Origin: a bacterium
Lineage (GTDB): Bacteria > Patescibacteriota > Minisyncoccia > Moranbacterales > DUUL01
DNA length: 9,681 nt
Assembly: GCA_030641245.1 (NCBI GenBank)
Contig: DAOWHU010000043.1
Span: forward strand, 1-9,681
Direction of reading: 5' to 3'
Shown: in pieces, positions 1-5,930 of the stretch
Layout of the letters: each line of letters opens with the position of its first letter
Numbering within the stretch: position 1 is the stretch's first letter
The notes under the pieces: generated by a model
The model's database searches: none
The model's input: only the letters and a program-made list of their open reading frames with translations
What the model was told of the DNA's origin: nothing
Translations under genes and position numbers: made by a program

Positions 1-34
1 ATTCAAAGTCATTGTCATTATTTACTTGTTTTTT

Positions 35-278
35 TATTTTCTTTTTGATTCGCTGATTTTATGTCAAAGTATTATTAAAATTTTTACAAGTCTATAAAGG
101 GACTGTTTCCAAACTCCAATTTTCGTCTAAATTTATAAATTTTAGCTGCAACTTGTTTCGCAAAGTTCGCAAATACACCATATTTACTAACTTTTCTTAA
201 CTGCGTTTCGCTTAAAATTTATAAATTTAGTTCGAAAAGCGAGCTTGGAAACAGTCCCTTAAAGAATCAAAGAAAATA
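35..278. repeat. Outer inverted repeat flanking the MITE-like element
   Basis: The segment TATTTTCTTTTTGATTC at 35-51 is complementary to GAATCAAAGAAAATA at 264-278, apart from two extra T residues. The arms enclose the 164-bp element and 45 bases to its left. Without that element they would be separated by about 50 bases, so this may be an older hairpin, for example the terminator of a gene left of the window, that the element entered. Apart from this structure and the element, positions 1-412 show no gene or RNA that I recognise. Confidence 0.4.
97..260. mobile_element. MITE-like long inverted-repeat element, no coding capacity
   Basis: Two arms of 48 bases (97-144 and 213-260) are inverted copies of each other. 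The outer 16 bases (AAGGGACTGTTTCCAA, 97-112 against 245-260) and the inner 18 bases (127-144 against 213-230) match perfectly; the middle 14 are diverged. The 68-base loop has its own hairpin (AAAGTT/AACTTT and AAATA/TATTT, 162-194). If the terminal repeat starts at AGGGACTG, a TAA triplet sits on both sides (95-97 and 260-262), as expected for a 3-bp target duplication. Size and ends suggest a non-autonomous transposon derivative. The family cannot be named from sequence alone, and a purely structural repeat remains possible. Confidence 0.6.
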
Positions 279-412
279 TATACAATCAAATACCCCTAGA
301 AATCTTTTTTATTAGTTTTTCTATTTAATATTTGAGAATATATATTAGCATCAAAAAAAGCTTCTGTCAATAAAACAAATAGCCTATTTTTAGTTAATTT
401 CTAAAATTTCTC

Positions 413-441
413 TTGACAATAGCCTATAAATTATCTAAAAT
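413..441 (+). promoter_or_regulatory. Sigma-70-type promoter of rplJL
   Basis: The -35 box is a perfect TTGACA (413-418). A 17-base spacer follows, then -10 TAAAAT (436-441). Transcription should begin near 448, giving a leader of about 300 nt before rplJ. AATAGCCTAT occurs at 378-387 and again at 418-427 inside the spacer, and TCTAAAAT occurs at 400-407 and 434-441. The promoter therefore looks like part of a small local duplication. Confidence 0.8.
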
Positions 442-461
442 AGTTTTGTTAAAGTTAAATA

Positions 462-503
462 TTCCGTAGACATTAGGCAGGTTATCCAGAAGTCCTAAAG
501 AGG
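462..503 (+). ncRNA. Ribosomal protein L10 leader-like motif
   Basis: This segment starts about 15 nt after the predicted transcription start and is upstream of rplJ, where the L10 leader occurs. It reads CCGTAGACA (464-472), stem strand TTAGG (473-477), a 16-nt loop, stem strand CCTAA (494-498), then AGAGG (499-503). This resembles the order I recall for L10 leaders: CCGUAGACA, hairpin, then a CGAGG-like element. The known role is autoregulation, with excess L10 or L10-L7/L12 complex binding the leader and lowering rplJL expression. The match is by eye. Confidence 0.65.
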
Positions 504-540
504 AAAGATTTCAAATTTATATTATTTGAATTTTTCAAAT

Positions 541-563
541 GTTCGCGGAAAGCGGATTTTTTT
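541..563 (+). terminator. Small terminator-like hairpin in the rplJ leader (possible attenuator)
   Basis: GTTCGC (541-546) pairs with GCGGAT (552-557) around a GGAAA loop, using two G-U pairs. Seven T residues follow (557-563). It lies about 40 nt after the L10-leader-like motif, so it could be an attenuator controlled by L10 binding. TTCCG at the start of the motif (462-466) could also pair with CGGAA in this hairpin (546-550), giving a mutually exclusive fold. The stem is short, so this is tentative. Confidence 0.4.
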
Positions 564-570
564 ATTAAAT

Positions 571-730
571 AGATTTCTTACAAAACCTTATTCTTAATAA
601 AAAATCTTAGATTTTCTGTTAATTTTTCTGCATAAATTTTTTAGTTATGCTGTAGTATAGGTAAAAAATTTTAAAGTAAAATTAGCAGAAAAGATTGATT
701 TTTTATGGGATAGGGTTTTGCAAGAGGTCT
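571..730 (+). repeat. Long imperfect hairpin in the rplJ 5' leader
   Basis: Positions 571-650 fold back on 655-730. Paired blocks are 571-594 with 707-730, 597-606 with 697-706, 612-629 with 675-692, 634-643 with 662-671, and 645-650 with 655-660, closing on a TGTA tetraloop (651-654). About 66 pairs form, with few interruptions. Eight transition differences are G-U pairs in sense-strand RNA and only one (580/721) is A-C. The hairpin ends 19 nt before the rplJ start codon. It could be a regulatory or RNase III-processed leader structure, or a decayed palindromic insertion. Confidence 0.7.
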
Positions 731-749
731 AAAAAATTAAAACAATAAA

Positions 750-1274
750 ATGTTGTCAAAAGAGCAAAAAAAAGAGATTATCTCTGAGGTAGCTGGACTA
801 ATTAAGGAAAGCCAGACAACTGCCCTTTTTGATTATAAAAATCTTTCTGTTGCAGAAACAAGTGAATTGAGAGCAGACTTGAAAAAAAATAAGGCTGAAT
901 TGAAAATTTTGAAAAAAAGTTTAGCGACTTTGGCCTATAAAGAAGCTGGGATTGAAATTAATATTCGGGAATTTGAAGGGCAAGTAGCAGTAGCCGTTAA
1001 AGGAGAAAATGAAATATCTATTCCTAAGGCTTTAGTGCAATTTGCCAAAAAGAGAAAAGAAATCGAGCGAGTTTTGGGAGGTACACTAGAGGGAGTGATT
1101 ATTACTAATGATAAAGTTTTAGATTTGGCTAAATTACCAAGCCGAGAAGAACTATTAGCCAAAGCCGTTGGTTCTATTAAGAGCCCAATTTCGGGTTTTG
1201 TGAATATATTATCTGGAAACTTAAGAAACTTAGTCGGAGTCCTAAGTTCCATCAAAGAGACCAAAGAAGTCTAA
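750..1274 (+). CDS. rplJ: 50S ribosomal protein L10
   Basis: L10 is the stalk base protein of the large ribosomal subunit. It binds 23S rRNA and carries L7/L12 dimers on its C-terminal helix, which form the docking site for translation GTPases. The 174-residue product has the usual bacterial length. The N-terminal region matches L10 (LSKEQKKEIISEV, then FDYKNLSVAETSELRADLKKN and ILKKSLATLA), followed by the alpha/beta core and a conserved tail region (KLPSREELLAKAVGSIKSPISGFVNIL). The first ATG is chosen because family homology begins there. No Shine-Dalgarno is present; the upstream bases are A-rich. The gene is preceded by a roughly 300-nt structured leader with an L10-leader-like motif, suggesting autoregulation. 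It is followed directly by a palindromic element and then rplL. The usual neighbours rplK and rplA are not upstream. Confidence 0.97.
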   Translation: MLSKEQKKEIISEVAGLIKESQTTALFDYKNLSVAETSELRADLKKNKAELKILKKSLATLAYKEAGIEINIREFEGQVAVAVKGENEISIPKALVQFAKKRKEIERVLGGTLEGVIITNDKVLDLAKLPSREELLAKAVGSIKSPISGFVNILSGNLRNLVGVLSSIKETKEV

Positions 1275-1394
1275 AAATTACGTCTTTGGCAAATTTCTTT
1301 GTCAAAATCTCCGCCTCATCCTCACTGTATGATTAAATACAGCTCGGACGAGTGCTCGGTTTTTCCTCGAAATTTACTCAAACACCTAATTTTT
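1273..1394 (+). repeat. Intergenic palindromic element, copy A (between rplJ and rplL)
   Basis: The outer arms AAAAATTACGTCTTTGG (1273-1289) and TCAAACACCTAATTTTT (1378-1394) pair over 17 positions with two mismatches and one G-U. The left arm overlaps the rplJ stop codon. A conserved core includes TTCTTTGTC, TCTCCG and CCTCGAAATTTACTCAAA. The central hairpin is CTGTAT (1325-1330), loop GATTAA, ATACAG (1337-1342). The right arm ends in a run of six T residues, so partial termination is possible. This is the most diverged of the three copies. Confidence 0.75.
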
Positions 1395-1399
1395 TGATA

Positions 1400-1425
1400 T
1401 TGAATATTTAAGTTTAATTTATAAT
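1400..1425 (+). promoter_or_regulatory. Possible internal promoter upstream of rplL
   Basis: A perfect TATAAT lies at 1420-1425, about 20 bases before the rplL ATG. The nearest -35-like boxes, TTGAAT (1400-1405) and TTGATA (1394-1399), give spacers of 14 and 20 bases, neither ideal. In such AT-rich DNA a chance TATAAT is likely. If real, it would supply extra rplL transcript, fitting the higher copy number of L7/L12 relative to L10. Confidence 0.25.
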
Positions 1426-1444
1426 TAATTAATTTTTTAAAAAA

Positions 1445-1876
1445 ATGACTGAAGAGAAGAAGGTAGAGGAAACTACTAAAGAAGAAGCTAAAGTTGAGGT
1501 TTCTGCTAAATTCAAAGGAATCGTAGAAGAAATCGAAAAAATGAGTGTATTGGATTTAGCTGAGTTGGTAAAAATCTTAGAAGATAAATTTGGTGTTTCT
1601 GCGGCTGTTCCTATGACCGTAGCGGCTGCTCCTGCTGGTGAAGCTGGTGAGGCGGCTGAGGAAAAGAGCGAGTTCGATGTAGAACTTGTTTCTGCTGGTG
1701 ATAAAAAAATTGCAGTTATCAAGGCTGTTAAGGAAATTACTGGCAAAGGGCTTAAGGATGCTAAAGCTATTGTAGACGGAGCTCCTGCTATGATTAAAGA
1801 AAAAGCCAAGACAGAAGAAGCGGAAGAGTTGAAGAAGAAGTTAGAAGAGGCCGGAGCGACTGTTGAGTTGAAATAA
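1445..1876 (+). CDS. rplL: 50S ribosomal protein L7/L12
   Basis: L7/L12 forms the flexible ribosomal stalk that recruits and stimulates elongation and release GTPases. The 143-residue protein shows the N-terminal dimerisation domain (about 21-54, KFKGIVEEIEKMSVLDLAEL), an Ala/Gly-rich hinge (about 55-72), and the C-terminal factor-binding domain (about 75-143). The latter has the hallmark EFDVELVSAGDKKIAVIKAV, then GKGLKDAKAIVDGAP and LKKKLEEAGATVELK. It is about 20 residues longer than typical because of a charged Lys/Glu-rich N-terminal extension. An internal start cannot be excluded, but no ATG precedes the dimerisation domain other than the chosen one. The upstream bases lack a Shine-Dalgarno. 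rplJ lies upstream across element A; element B and a strong terminator follow. Confidence 0.97.
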   Translation: MTEEKKVEETTKEEAKVEVSAKFKGIVEEIEKMSVLDLAELVKILEDKFGVSAAVPMTVAAAPAGEAGEAAEEKSEFDVELVSAGDKKIAVIKAVKEITGKGLKDAKAIVDGAPAMIKEKAKTEEAEELKKKLEEAGATVELK

Positions 1877-1877
1877 C

Positions 1878-1998
1878 AGAGTTCGTGCGTTTGACGCACT
1901 TCTTTGTCGAATTTTCCGTCATTCACTCGATGTACTATTAAGTACATCTTGCTCAGTACTCAAATTCTCCTCGAATTGCACTCAAACGCGCAAACTCT
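1878..1998 (+). repeat. Intergenic palindromic element, copy B (after rplL)
   Basis: The outer arms AGAGTTCGTGCGTTTGA (1878-1894) and TCAAACGCGCAAACTCT (1982-1998) pair over 17 positions with one mismatch and one G-U. The left arm starts one base after the rplL stop codon. The core matches copy C closely: TTCTTTGT, TTTCCGTCA, TGTACTATTAAGTACAT, GTACTCAA and CCTCGAATT. The central hairpin is a perfect 8-bp stem, GATGTACT (1929-1936), loop ATTA, AGTACATC (1941-1948). Confidence 0.8.
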
Positions 1999-2020
1999 AA
2001 GTAATTCGCGTTTATCAATT

Positions 2021-2073
2021 CGTAATTTGAAAAACTTGCTCGCTTAGGTGAGTAAGTTTTTCTATTTGTTACG
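2021..2073 (+). terminator. Intrinsic terminator of the rplJL operon
   Basis: GAAAAACTTGCTC (2029-2041) pairs with GAGTAAGTTTTTC (2050-2062), with 12 Watson-Crick pairs and one G-U. The loop is short and T-rich sequence follows. CGTAA (2021-2025) and TTACG (2069-2073) can extend the helix. The structure sits after element B and before the nusA promoter, so it probably separates the two transcription units. The rest of the 348-base gap between rplL and nusA holds element B, the nusA promoter and the nusA leader. Confidence 0.75.
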
Positions 2074-2120
2074 TAGCAAAAATATATATCTTAATTATCA
2101 GCAACAGATTAAAGTATTGT

Positions 2121-2149
2121 TTGACTTCTCTGAAGTATTAGAATATAAT
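2121..2149 (+). promoter_or_regulatory. Sigma-70-type promoter of the nusA-ppaC-tig unit
   Basis: The -35 box is TTGACT (2121-2126), the spacer is 17 bases, and the -10 is a perfect TATAAT (2144-2149). Transcription should start near 2156, leaving a leader of about 69 nt before the nusA ATG. Its place after the terminator at 2021-2073 supports an independent unit. Confidence 0.8.
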
Positions 2150-2171
2150 TAGGATCAAGTTAAGATAGTTT

Positions 2172-2201
2172 AATTCTGGTCATGAATGACGGGAATTTTT
2201 T
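2172..2201 (+). terminator. Terminator-like hairpin in the nusA leader (possible attenuator)
   Basis: AATTCT (2172-2177) pairs with GGAATT (2192-2197) and GTCA (2179-2182) pairs with TGAC (2187-2190). The stem has one G-G mismatch and a TGAA loop, and six T residues run through its 3' end (2196-2201). It lies wholly in the leader before the nusA start. Since NusA modulates pausing and intrinsic termination, autoregulation here is conceivable. That is inference from position and shape only. Confidence 0.4.
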
Positions 2202-2224
2202 AGTAAACAGTTAAAAACATAAAA

Positions 2225-3631
2225 ATGAGCGATAAAAATCGAGTAATTAAAGATGCTTCGTCACTAGGTCAATTCCACAGCGCTATTTCACAGATTTGTG
2301 AAGAAAAAGGATTGGACAAAGATAGTGTAATAAAAACTATTGAGTCGGCTTTGGCAGCTGCCTACAAAAAAGATTATGGGAAAAAGGGTCAAATCATAGT
2401 TTCTCACATTGAAGCTAAAACTGGGTCGGCCAAGTTTAAACAACTTAAAGAAGTTATTGATGAAAGCGTGCGAAATATGGAAGATTTAGAAAAAATTGAA
2501 GTTGATAAGGATTATTTTTTAGGAGAAGCTAAACTCAGCAAGGAAGAAATGGAATCTCGATCTTTGCAATTGTTAGATGACGAAAATGATTATTTACCTA
2601 AATTCAACAATGATAAAGATGTCTTATTGAAAGATGCTCAGAAAAGTAATAAAAAAATTAAACTCGGAGATTTTTTGGAAAAAGATTTGCCCTCTGAGGG
2701 TGATTATGGCAGAGTGGCCTCTCAAACGGCTAAACAAGTTATTATTCAGCGATTACGAGAAGCTGAAAGAACGGCGATGTTTGAAGAATATAAAAGTAAA
2801 GAAGGAGAAATAATCAATGGCTCCGTTCATCGGGTTGAAGGGAGAAATGTTTATATTGATCTAGGAAAATCAATCGGAGTTTTATATCCATCTGAGCAAA
2901 TTCCTGGTGAATATTATCGAATCGGGCAAAGATTGCGAGTTTACATTAAAAAAGTGGAAGAAGACAATCGAGGCTCTGGAATAACCTTGAGTCGAGCTAG
3001 CATTGGTTTGGTTAAAAAATTATTCGAGTTAGAAGTTCCCGAAATTTTTACGAAAGTAATTGAAATTAAAGCGGCTGCTCGAGAAGCAGGAAATAGAACT
3101 AAAATTGCAGTTGCCTCTAATGACGATGACATCGATCCTATTGGTTCTTGTGTTGGTCAGAAAGGAACTCGAGTTCAAGCCATAATTGAAGAATTGGGTG
3201 GGGAAAGAATCGATATCATTGAATGGAGCGATAAGATTGATAAATTAATCGCCAGCTCTTTGTCTCCGGCCAAAGTAGTAAAAGTTGAACTAAAAGAAGA
3301 AGAAAATAAAGCTATAGTTTATGTCGAACAAGGTCAGCTTTCTTTGGCGATTGGTCAGAAAGGACAGAATGTTAGATTGGCCGCCAAATTAACTGGTTGG
3401 AAAATTGATGTAGCAGCTATGGAAGAGAAAAAAGAAGAGAAAATCTCTGAAGGAATCGAGGCAGAAGAGTCTAAAAAGAAGGCTGCAAAGAAGAAGAAAC
3501 CAATTGTCAAGAAAAAGGTAGCCAAGAGGAAGGCAGCCAAGAAGAAGATTGCTACTAAGAAAAAAGTAGCAATCAAGAAAAAAGCTTCTGACAAAAAGCC
3601 TTCCAAAAAAAAGAAAAAAGAAGCTAAATAA
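2225..3631 (+). CDS. nusA: Transcription termination/antitermination factor NusA
   Basis: NusA binds RNA polymerase and nascent RNA and controls pausing, termination and antitermination. In the 468-residue product the N-terminal polymerase-binding domain starts at about 15 and resumes at about 160-185 (ASQTAKQVIIQRLREAER, highly conserved). It is interrupted by an acidic/charged insertion of roughly 50 residues (about 80-140) relative to the E. coli domain. The S1 domain follows at about 193-256 (GEIINGSVHRVEGRNVYIDLG). KH1 has its GQKG loop at 311-314 (DPIGSCVGQKGTRVQAI), and KH2 its GQKG loop at 377-380 (LAIGQKGQNVRLAAKLTGW). Residues 402-468 form a Lys/Ala-rich low-complexity tail in place of the acidic repeats of proteobacterial NusA. 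Transcription is from the 2121 promoter. infB and rimP are not adjacent; ppaC follows after 26 bases. Confidence 0.96.
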   Translation: MSDKNRVIKDASSLGQFHSAISQICEEKGLDKDSVIKTIESALAAAYKKDYGKKGQIIVSHIEAKTGSAKFKQLKEVIDESVRNMEDLEKIEVDKDYFLGEAKLSKEEMESRSLQLLDDENDYLPKFNNDKDVLLKDAQKSNKKIKLGDFLEKDLPSEGDYGRVASQTAKQVIIQRLREAERTAMFEEYKSKEGEIINGSVHRVEGRNVYIDLGKSIGVLYPSEQIPGEYYRIGQRLRVYIKKVEEDNRGSGITLSRASIGLVKKLFELEVPEIFTKVIEIKAAAREAGNRTKIAVASNDDDIDPIGSCVGQKGTRVQAIIEELGGERIDIIEWSDKIDKLIASSLSPAKVVKVELKEEENKAIVYVEQGQLSLAIGQKGQNVRLAAKLTGWKIDVAAMEEKKEEKISEGIEAEESKKKAAKKKKPIVKKKVAKRKAAKKKIATKKKVAIKKKASDKKPSKKKKKEAK

Positions 3632-3657
3632 AATAAATAGTTTTAACGACAAAAATA

Positions 3658-4581
3658 ATGAAAAGTATTATAGGTCATAAGAATCCAGATACTGATACAA
3701 TTTGTAGTGCTATTGCTTACGAAGCTTTTTTGGTGGCAAAAAACGTCGAGGCTAAAGCTTACGCTTTGGGTGAAATCAATAATGAAACTAAGTTTGTTCT
3801 GGAAAAATTCGAAGTTGATTTTCCCGAAATGATTAATGAATTACCGCACAATTCCGAAATTATTTTGGTTGATCATAATGAAAAAGGGCAAAGCATTGAA
3901 AATCTAAGTGACCTAGATGTTGTTGAGATTATTGATCATCACAAAGCCAATTTACGAACCGATAAACCAATCAAGATTTGCATTGAACCACTAGGCGCTT
4001 CTTGCTCAATTATTGCCAAAAAATTTCTAGCCAAAGATTTGGAGATCTCTCGAAAGATAGCTCAAGTTTTAATTGCGGGGATTATTTCAGATACCTTATT
4101 TTTTCGTTCGCCCACTACCACTGAAACTGATAAACAGTTAGTTGAGAAATTGAATAAAGTGGCCGGAATTAATGATCTGGAAGTTTTCAGTTTAGAAATG
4201 TTCAATGCTAAAAGTGACGTTAAAAATATTTCCACTAAAGATTTAGTAAAACTTGATTACAAACAATTTAATTTTTTCGGGCATAGTCTTGGAATTGGAG
4301 TAATGGAAACCACCAATAAAGATTTTGGACTGGAAAGAAAAGAAGAAATTATTGAAAATCTTAAGCAGCTTAAAAAAGAGGAGAATTTAGAAGCGGTTTA
4401 TTTCTCAATAATTGATATTTTAAATGAAGAGAGCTATACTCTGTGTTCAGGAGAAAAAGAGAAGGAATTATTTTTGACACTCTTTGAAACCAAAGAGGAT
4501 AATGAAGTTTTATTTGCTAAAGGCTTGATTTCAAGAAAAAAAGAGGTGGTACCAGTGTTTGAAAAACATTTTAGTAAGTAA
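3658..4581 (+). CDS. ppaC: Manganese-dependent (family II) inorganic pyrophosphatase, DHH family
   Basis: This enzyme hydrolyses pyrophosphate to phosphate in the cytoplasm, driving nucleotide polymerisation and aminoacylation forward. The 307-residue length is typical of family II. The DHH-phosphoesterase metal ligands are visible: GHKNPDTD (His7, Asp11, Asp13), LVDHNE (Asp72), the DHH signature at 93-95 (IIDHHK), and Asp145 in GIISDTLFFRSPTTT. The C-terminal DHHA2 substrate-binding domain ends with the conserved SRKKEVVP (292-299), whose Arg and Lys residues bind pyrophosphate. No regulatory CBS domains are inserted. The gene lies 26 bases after nusA and 29 before tig with no clear promoter or terminator between them, so co-transcription with nusA is likely. 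No Shine-Dalgarno is seen. Confidence 0.93.
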   Translation: MKSIIGHKNPDTDTICSAIAYEAFLVAKNVEAKAYALGEINNETKFVLEKFEVDFPEMINELPHNSEIILVDHNEKGQSIENLSDLDVVEIIDHHKANLRTDKPIKICIEPLGASCSIIAKKFLAKDLEISRKIAQVLIAGIISDTLFFRSPTTTETDKQLVEKLNKVAGINDLEVFSLEMFNAKSDVKNISTKDLVKLDYKQFNFFGHSLGIGVMETTNKDFGLERKEEIIENLKQLKKEENLEAVYFSIIDILNEESYTLCSGEKEKELFLTLFETKEDNEVLFAKGLISRKKEVVPVFEKHFSK

Positions 4582-4610
4582 CATATTTAATAAGAATTAA
4601 TTAAATTTAG

Positions 4611-5930
4611 ATGCCTAAAAAAATTGAAGCTAAATTTGAAATGGAGAAGATCGCGGGATCTCAAATCAAATTGCAAATGATTTTACCAGCCAAAGCTTTT
4701 GATAAAATTGTCAAACAAGTTGCTAATCATATTGCTGAAACAACTAAGGTGGATGGTTTTCGAAAAGGAAAAACTCCTTTTAGTCTAATCAAAAAAACTA
4801 TTGGAGAAGGTCGCTTGTTGCAGGAAGGAGCCGAGGAAGCCATGAAGCAGAATTATGTTGATTACGTGGTGGAAAGCAAAATTGAAGTGATTGGTCAGCC
4901 AGAAGTTCAATTCAAAAAATTAGCAATGGGAAATGACCTAGAGGCTGAAATTAAGGTGGTTATTTTGCCGGAAGTAGAATTGAGCAAGAAATGGGAGAAA
5001 GAGGTCGCCAAAATTAACAAGAAACAAAAGAAGGGTGAAATCAAGGTTGAAGACTCAGAAATTCAAAGGGAGTTAGAAGTTTTGGCCAAGCAAAGAGCCA
5101 AGATTAGCACTGTTGACAGAGGAGCTCAAAAAGATGACCAAGTGCAAGTCGATTTTGAGGCCTTTAAGGATAACGCGGTTTTAGAAGGTGGATCTGCCAA
5201 AGATCATACTATTATTATTGGGGAAAGCCGATTTATTCCAGGGTTTGAAGATAATTTGATTAAAATGAGAGCCGGGGAAGTTAAAGAGTTCGAATTGAAG
5301 TTTCCTAAAGAATATCAACAGAAACATCTAGCGGGGCAAAAAGTAACCTTTAAAGTTACTATGAAAAATGTTCAAAAAAGAGAGATTCCAGAAATTGACG
5401 ACAAGTTTGCTTCTAGTATTGGTAAGTTTAAGAAATTAGACGAAATTAAAGAAAATATTAAAAATGGAATCAAAGCCGAGAAAGAAAAACAGTTTCAGCA
5501 AAAATTACATATGGAAATTCTTAATAATCTAATTGATAAATCTAAAATTGAAATTCCAGTCGTTTTGATTGTGGCCGAAATTGAAAAAATGAAAATGGAA
5601 TTAGATGGGCAATTAACTCAAATGGGTTTAGACAAAAATACCTACTTACAGCAAATTGGTATTTCCGAAAGCAAGCTTGAGGATCAATGGACAGAAAAAG
5701 ATGCGCCTAAAAGAGTTAAGGCCTCTTTGATTTTACGGTATGTAGCGTTGGAGAATAAGATTACGCCAAAATCAAAAGATATTCAGGATCGAGTTAATCA
5801 GGTTATGCAACATTATCAAATGATGGACAAAGGTAAGAAAAATGAGGATATTGACGTGAATCGGATATATAATAATATTAAGAACGAAATGACCAATGAA
5901 ATGACCTTAGCTCATTTGGCGGGATTATAA
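4611..5930 (+). CDS. tig: Trigger factor, ribosome-associated chaperone with PPIase domain
   Basis: Trigger factor binds near the ribosomal exit tunnel and shields nascent chains. The 439-residue protein fits the family length. The N-terminal ribosome-binding domain carries the signature GFRKGK (49-54) in VDGFRKGKTPFSLIKK. A FKBP-type peptidyl-prolyl isomerase domain lies at about 174-255 (DDQVQVDFEAF, then IIIGESRFIPGFEDNLIKMRAGEVKEFELKFPKEY). The rest is the helical C-terminal substrate cradle. A Lys-rich linker (about 125-150) precedes the PPIase domain and seems longer than usual. tig is probably the last gene of the nusA-ppaC-tig unit. Element C begins within its last two codons. clpP follows, a common bacterial pairing, but clpX is not next. 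Confidence 0.95.
   Translation: MPKKIEAKFEMEKIAGSQIKLQMILPAKAFDKIVKQVANHIAETTKVDGFRKGKTPFSLIKKTIGEGRLLQEGAEEAMKQNYVDYVVESKIEVIGQPEVQFKKLAMGNDLEAEIKVVILPEVELSKKWEKEVAKINKKQKKGEIKVEDSEIQRELEVLAKQRAKISTVDRGAQKDDQVQVDFEAFKDNAVLEGGSAKDHTIIIGESRFIPGFEDNLIKMRAGEVKEFELKFPKEYQQKHLAGQKVTFKVTMKNVQKREIPEIDDKFASSIGKFKKLDEIKENIKNGIKAEKEKQFQQKLHMEILNNLIDKSKIEIPVVLIVAEIEKMKMELDGQLTQMGLDKNTYLQQIGISESKLEDQWTEKDAPKRVKASLILRYVALENKITPKSKDIQDRVNQVMQHYQMMDKGKKNEDIDVNRIYNNIKNEMTNEMTLAHLAGL

Noticed and set aside
97..260. tRNA or CRISPR array in the left non-coding region
   Set aside because: There is no cloverleaf or CCA end and no regularly spaced direct repeats. The structure is a single long inverted repeat.
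1429..1947. 172-codon open frame on the minus strand opposite rplL
   Set aside because: It is a shadow of the strongly biased rplL codons. It runs through element B, has Ser/Ala/Phe-rich composition and shows no recognisable domain.
2941..3652. Several minus-strand open frames opposite nusA
   Set aside because: Their Phe/Leu-rich composition mirrors the antisense of AAG/AAA-rich codons in the NusA lysine tail.
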